Positions 7,018-15,664 are shown, counted from the first letter of the stretch. The stretch is 17,482 nt of DNA from an uncultured Rhodocyclaceae bacterium (GCA_900549295.1 URNG01000065.1:1-17482), one strand, 5' to 3'. Translations and numbers: made by a program. Notes: generated by a model from the sequence alone, not told the origin.

Positions 7018-8374
7018 CGGCCAGTTCCTGAATGCGGCGCAGGGTGTCGATGGCGGTTTCGCCGGCCAGCATGAAGCTGTGCGCAGAGATGCCGAGGCCG
7101 GCGAGCGTGCTTTCCGAGGTCTGCTCGGCCCAGGTTTCCAGCCGGTCGAGGAACCCCTCGGCGGTCGAATTGTTGCCGAGCGGCATCAGCGTCGCCAGCA
7201 CCATTCTTTTCTGTCCGGCGCACAGCCAGTGCTCGTCCAGGGTGCGCTTGAGGCGCATCAGTTGGATGGGGAAATCCTGCTCCACGGCCTGCGGCTGGAA
7301 TTCGAGGGCGACGATGATGCTGCCGATGCCGGTGCTTTGGCGCAGATGCCACAGGCGCTGCGCCTCGAAGGCGAATTCCGGCGGACAGGCCGGCAGGGCG
7401 GCGCAGACGGGGGCGGACAGCGCATGCATGGCCAGCCCGTCGGTGTAGTAGCTGAGCAGCAGGTTGATGGTTTGCAGGGTTTCGTCCTGCAGGGAGAAGA
7501 AGGGCAGTTCCTCCACCGTCAGGACGCCGTGAATGTCGCCGTTCAGGTTGATGAGCGGGGCGACGATCAGGTAGCGGCTGTGCAGGCGCTGCTCGTTTTC
7601 CAGTTGCGCGATGTGGCAGAGAGCGCGGCTGTCCATCGCCTGACGCAACATCGAGTCGTCGGCGGCGAGCGGCGTGTTGCTGCCGATGCTGGCGAGAGCT
7701 TCGCCGACGGTTTCGTTGTCGTCCACCCGGTGCAGGCTGGCGCTTTCCAGCTGGCAATACTGCGCCAGCAGGCGCAGCAGGGTCTGCCCGCCCGCCTTGC
7801 GGTCGCCCTGGTCGCCAAGCTGGTGCAGGGTTTCCAGAGCGTCGCGCATGGACATCGGGCGGCCGATCAGATCCTGTTCCAGACGGTCGTGGGAAAGCCG
7901 CAGCAGGTAGTACTGGCGGGTGAGATGTTCCAAGCGCTGCTCGAGGTAGACCTGCACGGTTTCGGCGCGGCGGGTGCGGGTCAGCCAGAGGCTGGAAAAT
8001 TCGCCGACCAGCATGGTCAGGATCAGGCCGCCGAGGAAATACAGTTTCGGGAAGGCATCGAAGTGGCCGACATGGGTGAACAGCCAGGCCAGCAACAGGA
8101 TGGCGGCGCTGCCCAGGCCGGCCAGCGGGCCGTAGCGCAGGGCCAGGATGACCGGCGCGAACCAGCTCCAGGGAAAGCTCGCTTCGATCCACAAGGGGTC
8201 TTCCGGGCTGAACGCGAAGCCGAGTCCGAGGGCGATGAGCGGCAGAAGCACGATTTCCAGCGCCATCGAGAAGGGCGAGACGCTGGTCGTGGTCAGCCGG
8301 CCCAGCACCATGCCGGCCAGCCCGCCTTCCCTGGCGGCGGGCAGGTTGCGCTGGGTAAGGGAGGAGAATCCCAT
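7010..8374 (-). CDS. pelD: PelD, c-di-GMP receptor controlling Pel synthesis
   Basis: PelD (454 aa; 455 in P. aeruginosa) senses cyclic di-GMP and activates Pel production post-translationally. About four N-terminal membrane segments (roughly residues 38-125, such as MALEIVLLPLIALGLGFAF and FLGGLILTMLVG) are followed by a helical linker rich in Arg/Glu/Leu. Next come a GAF domain (about 155-310, with QLESASLHRVDD and YLIVAPLINLNGDIHGVLTVEEL) and a degenerate GGDEF domain with no GGDEF motif. An RxxD inhibitory-site motif, RTLD, is at 377-380, with Arg411 about 34 residues on. This matches the R367/D370/R402 pattern of P. aeruginosa PelD. The ATG at 8374 is chosen because it yields the family length; the frame is open further upstream but that part is antisense-like Arg-rich noise overlapping pelC. 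Only GGGAC precedes the start. Confidence 0.95.
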   Translation of the reverse strand: MGFSSLTQRNLPAAREGGLAGMVLGRLTTTSVSPFSMALEIVLLPLIALGLGFAFSPEDPLWIEASFPWSWFAPVILALRYGPLAGLGSAAILLLAWLFTHVGHFDAFPKLYFLGGLILTMLVGEFSSLWLTRTRRAETVQVYLEQRLEHLTRQYYLLRLSHDRLEQDLIGRPMSMRDALETLHQLGDQGDRKAGGQTLLRLLAQYCQLESASLHRVDDNETVGEALASIGSNTPLAADDSMLRQAMDSRALCHIAQLENEQRLHSRYLIVAPLINLNGDIHGVLTVEELPFFSLQDETLQTINLLLSYYTDGLAMHALSAPVCAALPACPPEFAFEAQRLWHLRQSTGIGSIIVALEFQPQAVEQDFPIQLMRLKRTLDEHWLCAGQKRMVLATLMPLGNNSTAEGFLDRLETWAEQTSESTLAGLGISAHSFMLAGETAIDTLRRIQELADG

Positions 8375-8391
8375 GACTGTCCCGGCGGCTT

Positions 8392-8946
8392 TCAGCGCAG
8401 ACCGGAAAGGCCGCCGTTGAGCAGGTCGCGGATCAGTTGCCGGGCGACGGCGGAAAGCGCCTCCCGGCTCCAGCCGCTCTTGCCGCCCGCGCCGCTCCAC
8501 AGGGTTTCGCCGCTCTGCACGTCGATGATCTGCAAGGTGATGCCGGCGGCCGGCTCGCCATCGACGCCGACCTTGTAGCGCCATTCGTCCACCGCGCCGG
8601 TCAGCGCGTAGCGCGCGCCCTGCTGGCGCGCCCAGATGAGGGCGTCGTCCTGGAGCTTCTGCTCGCTGGCTTCGAACAGGGCTTCCTGGGTGCTGGCGGC
8701 CGGATAGCGCTTGACCTTGGCCTGGCTCCTGGCGCGCAGCAGGGCTTCGGCGATGGATTCGGCGCGCTGGCCGGCCAGCGGCGTTTCGGTGTGGTTGGCA
8801 AACGGCAGGACGGCCCAGGTGGCTTGCTGCTCGAGCTGAGGCGCCGCGCCGCGTTCGAGCGTCGAGCAGGCACCGAGGAGAACGGCGCAGCAGCCGATGC
8901 AGAACGTCAGAAGGGAGCGGAGGCGGGGGATATGGGCGATGTTCAT
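8392..8946 (-). CDS. pelC: PelC, outer-membrane lipoprotein of the Pel export machine
   Basis: PelC (184 aa; 172 in P. aeruginosa) is a lipoprotein of the inner leaflet of the outer membrane that forms a ring beneath the PelB pore and helps funnel the cationic polymer. The N-terminus is a lipoprotein signal peptide with two Arg (PRLRSLLTF), a hydrophobic core and the lipobox LLGAC, placing the lipidated residue at Cys27. The mature part has WAVLPFANHTETPLAGQRAESIAEALL and ends in an alternating strand/helix pattern (LQIIDVQSGETLWSG). The start at 8946 is supported by AGAGGA six bases upstream. The gene lies 38 bases after pelB and 17 bases before pelD. Confidence 0.93.
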   Translation of the reverse strand: MNIAHIPRLRSLLTFCIGCCAVLLGACSTLERGAAPQLEQQATWAVLPFANHTETPLAGQRAESIAEALLRARSQAKVKRYPAASTQEALFEASEQKLQDDALIWARQQGARYALTGAVDEWRYKVGVDGEPAAGITLQIIDVQSGETLWSGAGGKSGWSREALSAVARQLIRDLLNGGLSGLR

Positions 8947-8951
8947 GGAAA

Positions 8952-8957
8952 TCCTCT
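8952..8957 (-). promoter_or_regulatory. Shine-Dalgarno of pelC
   Basis: AGAGGA on the minus strand lies five bases before the pelC ATG. It is among the stronger ribosome binding sites within the operon, in line with PelC being needed in many copies per pore (inference). Confidence 0.65.
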
Positions 8958-8984
8958 ATGGACGTGAAAGCTTGGGCGTGAAGT

Positions 8985-11900
8985 TCAGAAATGAATCCGG
9001 TAGGTCAGGAAAAGGTCGCGCACGGGCGCGTCGGTCTGGGTGCCGGCCTTGCCCATGCCGAAGCTGAGGGCGAGATGATCGGCCCCGAACACGCTGCCGG
9101 CAAGGCCAAGGCGCAGATCGTAACCCGCGCCGAGAATGCTGTGCCAGGTGCGGGCGATGCTGGCGAAGGGGCGGGTGGCGCGGGTGTATTCGCGCTCGTA
9201 GCGCATGTCGGTGGACAAGCGGATGCCGTAGAAGCTGAAATTGTCCGGCAGGAAGTAATCCGGGCCGGGCGGCTGGTTGCCGCCGGAGGAAACGAAATCG
9301 CGCGGATAGTAGCGCTCGATGCGGGCGTCGCGCGCCTTGAAGCCTTGATAACTGCCAACGCGGTCGAACTCGTGCTTCGACCAGAACACGGAAAATTCGA
9401 GGTCGCGCGCCTCCTGCCGCAAGGTGTGGGCGTAGGTGAGGCTGGTGTGGCGGCCATCGCCCAGTTTCGCGCCGGTTTGCAGGCGGTAGTCCTCGCGCCA
9501 GTGCTCGGCGATGATCTGGTCCAGCCGGGTGGGGCGGTAGCGCAGGCTGGCGCGCGCCAGATCCTTCATGCCGGCGATGCGCAGAGGCTGGCTTTCCTGG
9601 CTCGGCACGTCCTTGCCCAGGGTCAGGCGCAGCGCGAGGCGGTCGTCGATGCGCTGCTCGTGCTCGATTTGCAGCGGCGTGTAGCTGGCGAAGCTGTCGC
9701 GCCGCTGCGCCATGAAAATGGTTTCGCCGTCCGGGTGGCGCCAGGAGAGGCGGCTGCTGAAAAGCGTTTCGTCCGGCGCGGCGCGGATGATTTCCTTCTT
9801 CGCCGCCTGCCGCGCGATCTGGCCGAATTCGACGTCGAGCGCCAGGCGCGGGTCGATGGCCAGATGCCAGGCGGTCGTGGCGTGGGTTTCCTCGAGCGAG
9901 TCGAAATCGTTGCGGCCCAGGGTGAAACCCGCGTGGTCGCTGAATTGCAGGAGGGTTTCGGTCAACTGGAGATGCGTCGGGTCGTCGTCGGTCTGGTCGG
10001 TCTGCGCCTCGAAAGCGGCGCTCTGCGCGAGGCGCAGGTCGTCGACGGCGCGCGCGGCATTGACCCGGTCGTAGCGCGGCAGGCGCTCGTCGAAGGTTTC
10101 CAGCAACTGCCCGGTGGCCGCCGTATCCCGCTCGGCCAGGGCGACGGTGATTTCCGCCCAGAGCGGGCGGTGGGCCCGGTTGCCGCGCGCCCTGGCGTAT
10201 TGATGCCAGAGGAAGGCGCGCTCGGCGGAATACTCGGCGCGGTCCTGCAACCAGCCGATGGCGGTTTCCGCCGCGGCGTTGGAAAAGCTGGCGCGTTCGG
10301 CGCGATCCAGGCGCAGCAGTTCGCGCAACACGTCCGTGCCGGCGTCGCCCGGACGCTGCGTCAGCATCAGCCGGACGCGGGCCATCTGCCGCGCTTTTTC
10401 CAGCCCTTCCTCGGTCAGCCACCGCCGGCGGGCGGATTCGCGCTGCTTGCCGGCCTGCCGCCATTCCTCGCTCAGAAGCTGGCGGCGCAGACGCCAGGCG
10501 AGGTCGCTCTGCTGGTTCTGATCGAGCGCGTCGGCATAGTTCATCATCCACAACAGATCGTCGCGGTGCGCCGCGGCCTGCGGTTTCAGATAGCGTTGCA
10601 GCGCCACCTGCGGCAAGGAAAGCGCCTGATAGCTGGCGGCCAGCGAGTCGTGCATGGCCGGGTCCTGCGCCCAGCGCGCTTCGTGGGTGGCGAGCAGCTT
10701 GCGCAGACTGGCGGCGTCGTTGGTGTCGATGTGCAGCCAGAGCAGCGCCTGTTGCAGGGCGGCGGCGTCCGGGGCCAGTCGCAGGGCGGCCTCGAAGTTG
10801 CGGCGGGCCAGCGCGAATTGCCCGACGTTCTGCTGGTAAGTGCCGAGCAGCCGCAGGAATTCCGGGTCGGCGCGCAGCGGAGCCAGCGCGTGCCGCGTGG
10901 CGCCCGGCTGGCTGTCGAGCCGGCGCACGAGCTGGCCGATTTCCGTCCAGCGGTTGCGGTTGCTGTACAGGGTCAGTGCCTGGATGAGATGCTCCGGCGA
11001 GTCGAATTTGTCCCAGGCGTGGGCCGCGACGCGGGCGGCATCGAGCGGCGCGTCGTCGGTCAGCAGGCGGATCAGGGCATTGAAATCGGCCGGCTCGGCC
11101 TTGTCGGCGTCGATCAGGCGGCGGAAGGCGTCGATGGCCTGTTCGTCCCGGTAGAGCATTTCCGCCAGTTGCCCGTTGAGCCGCCAGTATTCGACGTCCT
11201 CCTCGGTTTCCAGGCCGGCCTGCGCGCGGGCGCGTTCCAGCCAGGCCAGGCTTTCCGCGTGGCGACCGCGTATCAGCAGGATGACGGCGACGCGCAGGGC
11301 GCGCTCCGAGGTGAGTTGCCCGGGTTGCGCGAACAGGCGCTCCCAGTTCGCCAGGGCAAGGTCGAGGTTGCCGTCGCGCTCGGCCAGTTCGGCCAGGAGC
11401 AGCAGGGCGTCGGGCAGGGCCGGGTGGCGCTCGTTCTGCGTCAGGCGCTGCATGTACTGGATGGCTGCCTGCGGGTTGCCCTGCCGCTCATAGGCGGCGA
11501 TGAGTTCGCGCACCAGCCGGAAATCGCCCGGCTGGCGCGTGATCTGGTGGTGCAGGGCGGGAATCAGGGCGCTGTCGTCGAACAGGCCGGGGGCCAGCCG
11601 CAGGACGCTGTCCCAGGCGGCTTCGCCGTAGCCGGACTGGGCCAGCTCGAGCCAGTTTTCCAGGGCTTGCTGCGGGCGGCCCGTCCACTCGGCGACCTGC
11701 GCCAGCCGCTTGCGCCAGACCTGGTTTCCGGGCGCTTGGCGCACAGCGGAATCGGCCACCCGCCAGGCGTCTTCAAGCTTGCGGTTTTCCAGGAAAACCT
11801 CGTAGCCCAGGGTGTAGATCTTGTCGTCGAAGGCGATGCCGGGGCCGCTGGCTTTGGCCTGTCGAGACGTCTTCTGCAAGCTGCCGTCGCCCCAGGCGCG

Positions 11901-12809
11901 GGCCATTTCCAGAGCGCGCCACTGTTGCAGCAGGGCGAGTTTGAGCAGATGGCGCACGTAGCGGTCCGCCACGTCCGGGCGGCCGGCGGCGCGCGCCAGT
12001 CGGGTCATGAGGAGCAGGGTTTCCGGGTCGTCGGCGAGCGGGCCGATTTCCCGCTCACCCATGCTCAGGGCTTCTTCGAGCAGATTGCCGGATTGCAGGA
12101 TACGCAGGGCCTGATGGAAATGCCGGCGCGCCTCGGCCGGATCGCTCGCGTTCTTCCTCGCCAGCAGATGCAGCGCGGCGCTGCCGCGGTAATCGCCGTT
12201 GGCGAGGGCCTTGCTGGCGGCTTCCTGATAGAGTTGGCCGGCCTTTTCGGGGTCGTCGAGCGTCTGCGCGATGTCCTGGAACAACTGATTGCCGAGGGCG
12301 GGCTGTTGCAGCAGATAGGCGGTGCTGGCCAGCTGGATTTTCTGACCGGCGGGCAGCGGCAGTTCGCTGAGCGTGGTGAGCTGGCGCAGCAGGTCGGTAC
12401 GCAGGGCGTCGCGGGCGACGGCGTTCGTCGTCGCGGTGCTGCGGAAATCGTGCAGGGTCAGTTCCCACAGCACCCAGAGCGCCTGCCGGTAGACGTCCTG
12501 ATCCTTCGTGCTGAGCGCCGGTTGCAGGGTGGTGCGCGCCTGCGAGAACTGGCCGAGCGCCGCCTGCCGGCGGGCGAGAACGAGGCGCAGCGTCGGGTTG
12601 TCCGGGTCGCTGCGCAGCAGGTTGGCGACGTAGGCGGCCGACAGGTCGCTTTCCGGCATCCGCGCCAGCCGGCGTTCCAGATCGGTACGCGGGTAGAGCA
12701 GAAAAAGCGCCGTGCCGACGATGCCGGCCAATAACGCGATCAGCCAGAGCGGGGCGAGCAGCGGGCGCGTTTCAGCGCGCGCAATCGACTTCGACGCGGG
12801 CGCTGGCAT
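8985..12809 (-). CDS. pelB: PelB, TPR scaffold and outer-membrane export barrel
   Basis: PelB (1274 aa) carries Pel through the periplasm and out of the cell; its TPR region also binds PelA. One N-terminal membrane helix (residues 17-39) precedes a long helical superhelix of TPR-type repeats, covering roughly residues 60-900, with many A/L-rich units such as NPTLRLVLARRQAALGQFSQARTTL (shortened here) and LARRNFEAALRLAPDAAAL. The last ~350 residues alternate in outer-membrane barrel fashion and end in YRIHF, a C-terminal aromatic typical of barrel assembly. The P. aeruginosa protein has 1193 residues, so this one is about 80 longer. I chose the ATG at 12809, which overlaps pelA by 38 bases and is preceded by GGAT at a normal distance. 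An in-frame TTG at 12821 would add four residues. Confidence 0.95.
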   Translation of the reverse strand: MPAPASKSIARAETRPLLAPLWLIALLAGIVGTALFLLYPRTDLERRLARMPESDLSAAYVANLLRSDPDNPTLRLVLARRQAALGQFSQARTTLQPALSTKDQDVYRQALWVLWELTLHDFRSTATTNAVARDALRTDLLRQLTTLSELPLPAGQKIQLASTAYLLQQPALGNQLFQDIAQTLDDPEKAGQLYQEAASKALANGDYRGSAALHLLARKNASDPAEARRHFHQALRILQSGNLLEEALSMGEREIGPLADDPETLLLMTRLARAAGRPDVADRYVRHLLKLALLQQWRALEMARAWGDGSLQKTSRQAKASGPGIAFDDKIYTLGYEVFLENRKLEDAWRVADSAVRQAPGNQVWRKRLAQVAEWTGRPQQALENWLELAQSGYGEAAWDSVLRLAPGLFDDSALIPALHHQITRQPGDFRLVRELIAAYERQGNPQAAIQYMQRLTQNERHPALPDALLLLAELAERDGNLDLALANWERLFAQPGQLTSERALRVAVILLIRGRHAESLAWLERARAQAGLETEEDVEYWRLNGQLAEMLYRDEQAIDAFRRLIDADKAEPADFNALIRLLTDDAPLDAARVAAHAWDKFDSPEHLIQALTLYSNRNRWTEIGQLVRRLDSQPGATRHALAPLRADPEFLRLLGTYQQNVGQFALARRNFEAALRLAPDAAALQQALLWLHIDTNDAASLRKLLATHEARWAQDPAMHDSLAASYQALSLPQVALQRYLKPQAAAHRDDLLWMMNYADALDQNQQSDLAWRLRRQLLSEEWRQAGKQRESARRRWLTEEGLEKARQMARVRLMLTQRPGDAGTDVLRELLRLDRAERASFSNAAAETAIGWLQDRAEYSAERAFLWHQYARARGNRAHRPLWAEITVALAERDTAATGQLLETFDERLPRYDRVNAARAVDDLRLAQSAAFEAQTDQTDDDPTHLQLTETLLQFSDHAGFTLGRNDFDSLEETHATTAWHLAIDPRLALDVEFGQIARQAAKKEIIRAAPDETLFSSRLSWRHPDGETIFMAQRRDSFASYTPLQIEHEQRIDDRLALRLTLGKDVPSQESQPLRIAGMKDLARASLRYRPTRLDQIIAEHWREDYRLQTGAKLGDGRHTSLTYAHTLRQEARDLEFSVFWSKHEFDRVGSYQGFKARDARIERYYPRDFVSSGGNQPPGPDYFLPDNFSFYGIRLSTDMRYEREYTRATRPFASIARTWHSILGAGYDLRLGLAGSVFGADHLALSFGMGKAGTQTDAPVRDLFLTYRIHF

Positions 12810-15573
12810 GGGGCGATCCAAAGCTGTGAACGCTCAGCGCGTCCTGTGTTTTCCTGCGGCCGGGCGCGGCCTGCTTGCCGTCGATGCGGACGGCGCAGCC
12901 GGCAAGGTTGGCCAGACTGAATTCGACCGGCGCATGGCCGTTCAGCTTGAAAGCCAGACGGGCGGGCGTGGCTTGCCACTCGCTCAGGCGGGCGTTGGCG
13001 TCGAGCAGGAAAGGCCGGGATGGCGCGGCGTCCGCTTTTTTCTCGTCGGCCGCGAACCACGCCGCGCCGCCGCCCAGGTGGATGTACCAGCCTTCGCTGC
13101 CGGCGCGGTAGCCGGCGACCGAAACCGCATCGGCGAGGCGGGGCGCCGCGCCGTTCCAGCGCAGGGTGCGCAACTGGCCGTTGCCGCGGATGCGCCAGCC
13201 GCCGTTGTCGCGGGCGATGGCGATGGCGTGGAAATCCTGCACCTTGCGGATGAACTCGGAAGCGAATACCGGGTGCAGTTCCTGCGTTTTCGTCCAGGCG
13301 AAGGCCTTGTGCAGGGCATTGAGGCCGGCGCGCTTGCTGGCCGAATAGGTGTGGTAGTAGAGGTCGACCGGCTTCAGGCGGCGCGGCGCGTTGGTCATTT
13401 CCAGCGATTCGATGACCTTTTCGTAGCCGTAGTAGGGGCCGGTCCACAGGTTGGTGTAGATGTTCTCGTTGGTGATCGGCGCGTAAACCTGGAGGAAGCC
13501 GGATTTCTCGATGCCCAGCGCGCCTACCGCAGTCAGGCTCGGATTGGCGCGGGTGATCGAGGTGTCGCCGCCGTTCATGTTGAGCAGCCCGGCCTGTTCC
13601 GTGACCCGCAGGGTGTCGGCGCCGGGGGCGGTGTCGCCCGACCAGAGCAGGATTTTCACGGGTTTTCCCGGCGGCGCCAGACGGTCGCGGATGTAGGCCG
13701 CCGAACCGGCGGTTTCCCGCTCGGCGTCGAAGGTGTAGCCGGGGATGTCGAGATGGTAGAGGCCTTCTTCGCGGTTCTTGTTGCCGGTCACGCCGGTGAC
13801 ACTGGTATCCCAGACGAAGGGGTGCGACCAGGTGTGGCTGGCGATTTCGACGTGCGGCAGGCGGAATATGCGGCGGGCGATGTCCTCCAGCTGCGGGCTG
13901 AGCTTGGGGTACAGGCCGTGCGGGGCCACTTCGCTCTCGACGACGGAGACGGTGGTGGGAATCCGGTACGCGCTGAGGATTTCGTCGAGCAGCGCCTGGG
14001 CGGCGAACGGGCTGCCGGGCAGTTCGGCGCGCGACGGAAAACCGTCGCCGTCGATGTGGGAGAAGAACAGGCGGCGGCCGTTCTCGGTGGTGGTGTCCGG
14101 GACGGGCATGGCCGGCAGGCGCAGCGCGCCTTGCAGAAAGGCGAAGGGGTCGATGACCCAGCGCGCCTGCTCGCTGCCGGGGACTTCGATCAGGACGAAG
14201 GGGTCGAGAATGAAGCCGCCCCAGGGCTGGATGGCACCGGCCAGATAATGCTGGCCGTCGGCGTCGCGCAGTTCGAGCAAAGTCTGTTCGGGCGGCGTCC
14301 CCGCCGCTTGCAGGGAAGGATGGTCATGGCGCGATACCATCGGCGCGGTTTCGAATCCCATCATGGCGTGCTGCCGGCTGATGTTCAGCGGCTGCCTGAT
14401 TTGGGCATCCGTCGTTTTCAGGCCAAGCCGCGCCGCGAAGCCGCGATCCACCTGAAAACCGGGGTCGCCGATGATGGCGAGCGGCATGCGCTGTTCGAGC
14501 CGTTTGCCGAGCCACTGGATGAGCGGACGCTGTCTGCCCGCCGCGATACCGCCGGAGAACCAGGTGGCGACGCCGGCGTAGCGGTCGCTGAAAACCTCGT
14601 CGGGCAGCGGTTTCTGGACGTCGGCGTAATCGACGACGTAGCCCATGTGGTTGAGCGGCAGTTGCAGAAAACGGTGGGCGTTGGCGTAATTGAGAGCGGG
14701 CGATTCTTTGCTGTCGTACACGATCAGCACGCGGCGCGGCACGGCCTCGATGCGCCCGACGCCGATGCTTTCCAGTTTGGCGTCGGTGACCCAGGGGGTG
14801 AAGCCGAGCGAGCGGATCTTGTCGGCGGTTTCACGCGCCAGCTGGCGCTCGTGCGGCGGCACGTAGTCGATGACCAGGATCTCTACCCCGTCGCGCTGCC
14901 GGATGGCGTTCAGTTGGGCGAGCAGCCATTCGCGGTCCGCCGCCGGCACTTCGTCGTAGCGGGCGCCGCCCGCCGACCAGCGGCGGAACAGGGATTCGGC
15001 GGCCACCATGCGGATCTTGTCCTTGACGGCCGGGACGATCTCGAAGCCCCGGTTGAGGATCAGGGCGATCCCCGGAAAGCGCTTGTGCAGCGTTTCGATG
15101 ACGCGGATCAGCCCCTGCTGCTGCGCCTGTTCATCGAAATCCGGGGCCAGTCGGTAGGAATCCAGCGTGTCGAGAAAGAAGCCGCGGTAGCCCTTGTTCC
15201 AGAGCGGGGCGACCACCTCGTCGGCAAAGAAATCCGGCCACTCGGGTGGCGTCTGGTCGATGACTTCCGAGTTCCAGTCGGCGTTCTTCGCCAGTTTCCA
15301 GCGGGCCGGAATGCGCGCGTAGTAAGGGCGGCTGGCCTGCACCTCGGCCACCGAGACATAGGCGTAAAGCTCGTTGCCCGCTGCGCGCCAGACGAGAGGG
15401 TCGTGCCCGTGGCCGGGTTCGACGACGATGGTGTCGAAAACGCGGAATTCCTTGAGCGGGATGTGCTGCCCGTAGTAGAGGGCGATGTCGGTGGCGGCGA
15501 GTGCGTTGGCGGAGCAGAACGGAAGGAGAGGGAGGAATGCGCAGAACGCAACAAATAGTCGCAGGATTTTCAT
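12772..15573 (-). CDS. pelA: PelA, periplasmic Pel deacetylase/hydrolase
   Basis: PelA (933 aa; about 948 in P. aeruginosa) partly de-N-acetylates Pel in the periplasm, which makes it cationic, and also has an endo-hydrolase activity. A signal peptide (MKILRLFVAF... ending ANALA) is followed by the glycoside hydrolase domain (about 28-280), with GYRGFFLDTLDSY and the candidate catalytic Glu193 in MVAAESLFRRW (Glu218 in P. aeruginosa). A Rossmann-like linker domain follows (about 280-480). The deacetylase domain begins near 500, with SHIDGDG giving Asp508 (base) and Asp510 (metal), and SHTWSHP giving His580 and His584. These equal Asp528, Asp530, His600 and His604 with a constant offset of 20. 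The C-terminus is beta-rich. It is the first gene of the operon. No clear Shine-Dalgarno precedes the ATG at 15573. Confidence 0.96.
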   Translation of the reverse strand: MKILRLFVAFCAFLPLLPFCSANALAATDIALYYGQHIPLKEFRVFDTIVVEPGHGHDPLVWRAAGNELYAYVSVAEVQASRPYYARIPARWKLAKNADWNSEVIDQTPPEWPDFFADEVVAPLWNKGYRGFFLDTLDSYRLAPDFDEQAQQQGLIRVIETLHKRFPGIALILNRGFEIVPAVKDKIRMVAAESLFRRWSAGGARYDEVPAADREWLLAQLNAIRQRDGVEILVIDYVPPHERQLARETADKIRSLGFTPWVTDAKLESIGVGRIEAVPRRVLIVYDSKESPALNYANAHRFLQLPLNHMGYVVDYADVQKPLPDEVFSDRYAGVATWFSGGIAAGRQRPLIQWLGKRLEQRMPLAIIGDPGFQVDRGFAARLGLKTTDAQIRQPLNISRQHAMMGFETAPMVSRHDHPSLQAAGTPPEQTLLELRDADGQHYLAGAIQPWGGFILDPFVLIEVPGSEQARWVIDPFAFLQGALRLPAMPVPDTTTENGRRLFFSHIDGDGFPSRAELPGSPFAAQALLDEILSAYRIPTTVSVVESEVAPHGLYPKLSPQLEDIARRIFRLPHVEIASHTWSHPFVWDTSVTGVTGNKNREEGLYHLDIPGYTFDAERETAGSAAYIRDRLAPPGKPVKILLWSGDTAPGADTLRVTEQAGLLNMNGGDTSITRANPSLTAVGALGIEKSGFLQVYAPITNENIYTNLWTGPYYGYEKVIESLEMTNAPRRLKPVDLYYHTYSASKRAGLNALHKAFAWTKTQELHPVFASEFIRKVQDFHAIAIARDNGGWRIRGNGQLRTLRWNGAAPRLADAVSVAGYRAGSEGWYIHLGGGAAWFAADEKKADAAPSRPFLLDANARLSEWQATPARLAFKLNGHAPVEFSLANLAGCAVRIDGKQAAPGRRKTQDALSVHSFGSPHASARVEVDCAR

Positions 15574-15594
15574 GACTGCAACAATAGATGCAGC

Positions 15595-15604
15595 TAGACG
15601 TCTA
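15595..15604. promoter_or_regulatory. Palindrome upstream of pelA, candidate operator
   Basis: TAGACGTCTA is a perfect 10-bp palindrome 21 bases before the pelA ATG. A second, shorter inverted repeat, CTGCA/TGCAG (15576-15580 and 15589-15593), lies between it and the start codon. The predicted transcription start of the weak promoter candidate upstream falls on it, which is where an operator would act. A 10-bp palindrome can arise by chance, so the role is unproven. I do not recognise it as a site of a known regulator. Confidence 0.35.
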
Positions 15605-15605
15605 C

Positions 15606-15633
15606 AGGCTAATTTTTGTACCGTGAGTGTAAA
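15606..15633 (-). promoter_or_regulatory. Candidate promoter of the pel operon
   Basis: Minus-strand TTTACA (15633-15628, five of six matches to TTGACA) is followed after 16 bases by TAGCCT (15611-15606), which keeps only the three most conserved -10 positions. It lies in the 91-base gap between cysN and pelA. The match is weak, so either activation by a regulator or a different sigma factor is possible. No sigma-54 motif was seen. Confidence 0.3.
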
Positions 15634-15664
15634 GTTCTGTGGTGAAGCGCCGCCCGCGCAATTA

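Noticed and set aside
8991..12734. Long open frame of 1247 codons on the plus strand opposite pelB
   Set aside because: It is antisense to pelB, rich in Gly/Ala/Val/Gln/Arg with no recognisable domain, and is explained by GC-rich codon bias on the coding strand.
12712..15558. Open frame of 948 codons on the plus strand opposite pelA
   Set aside because: Antisense shadow of pelA, which has a signal peptide and all family motifs; the opposite frame has no fold signature.
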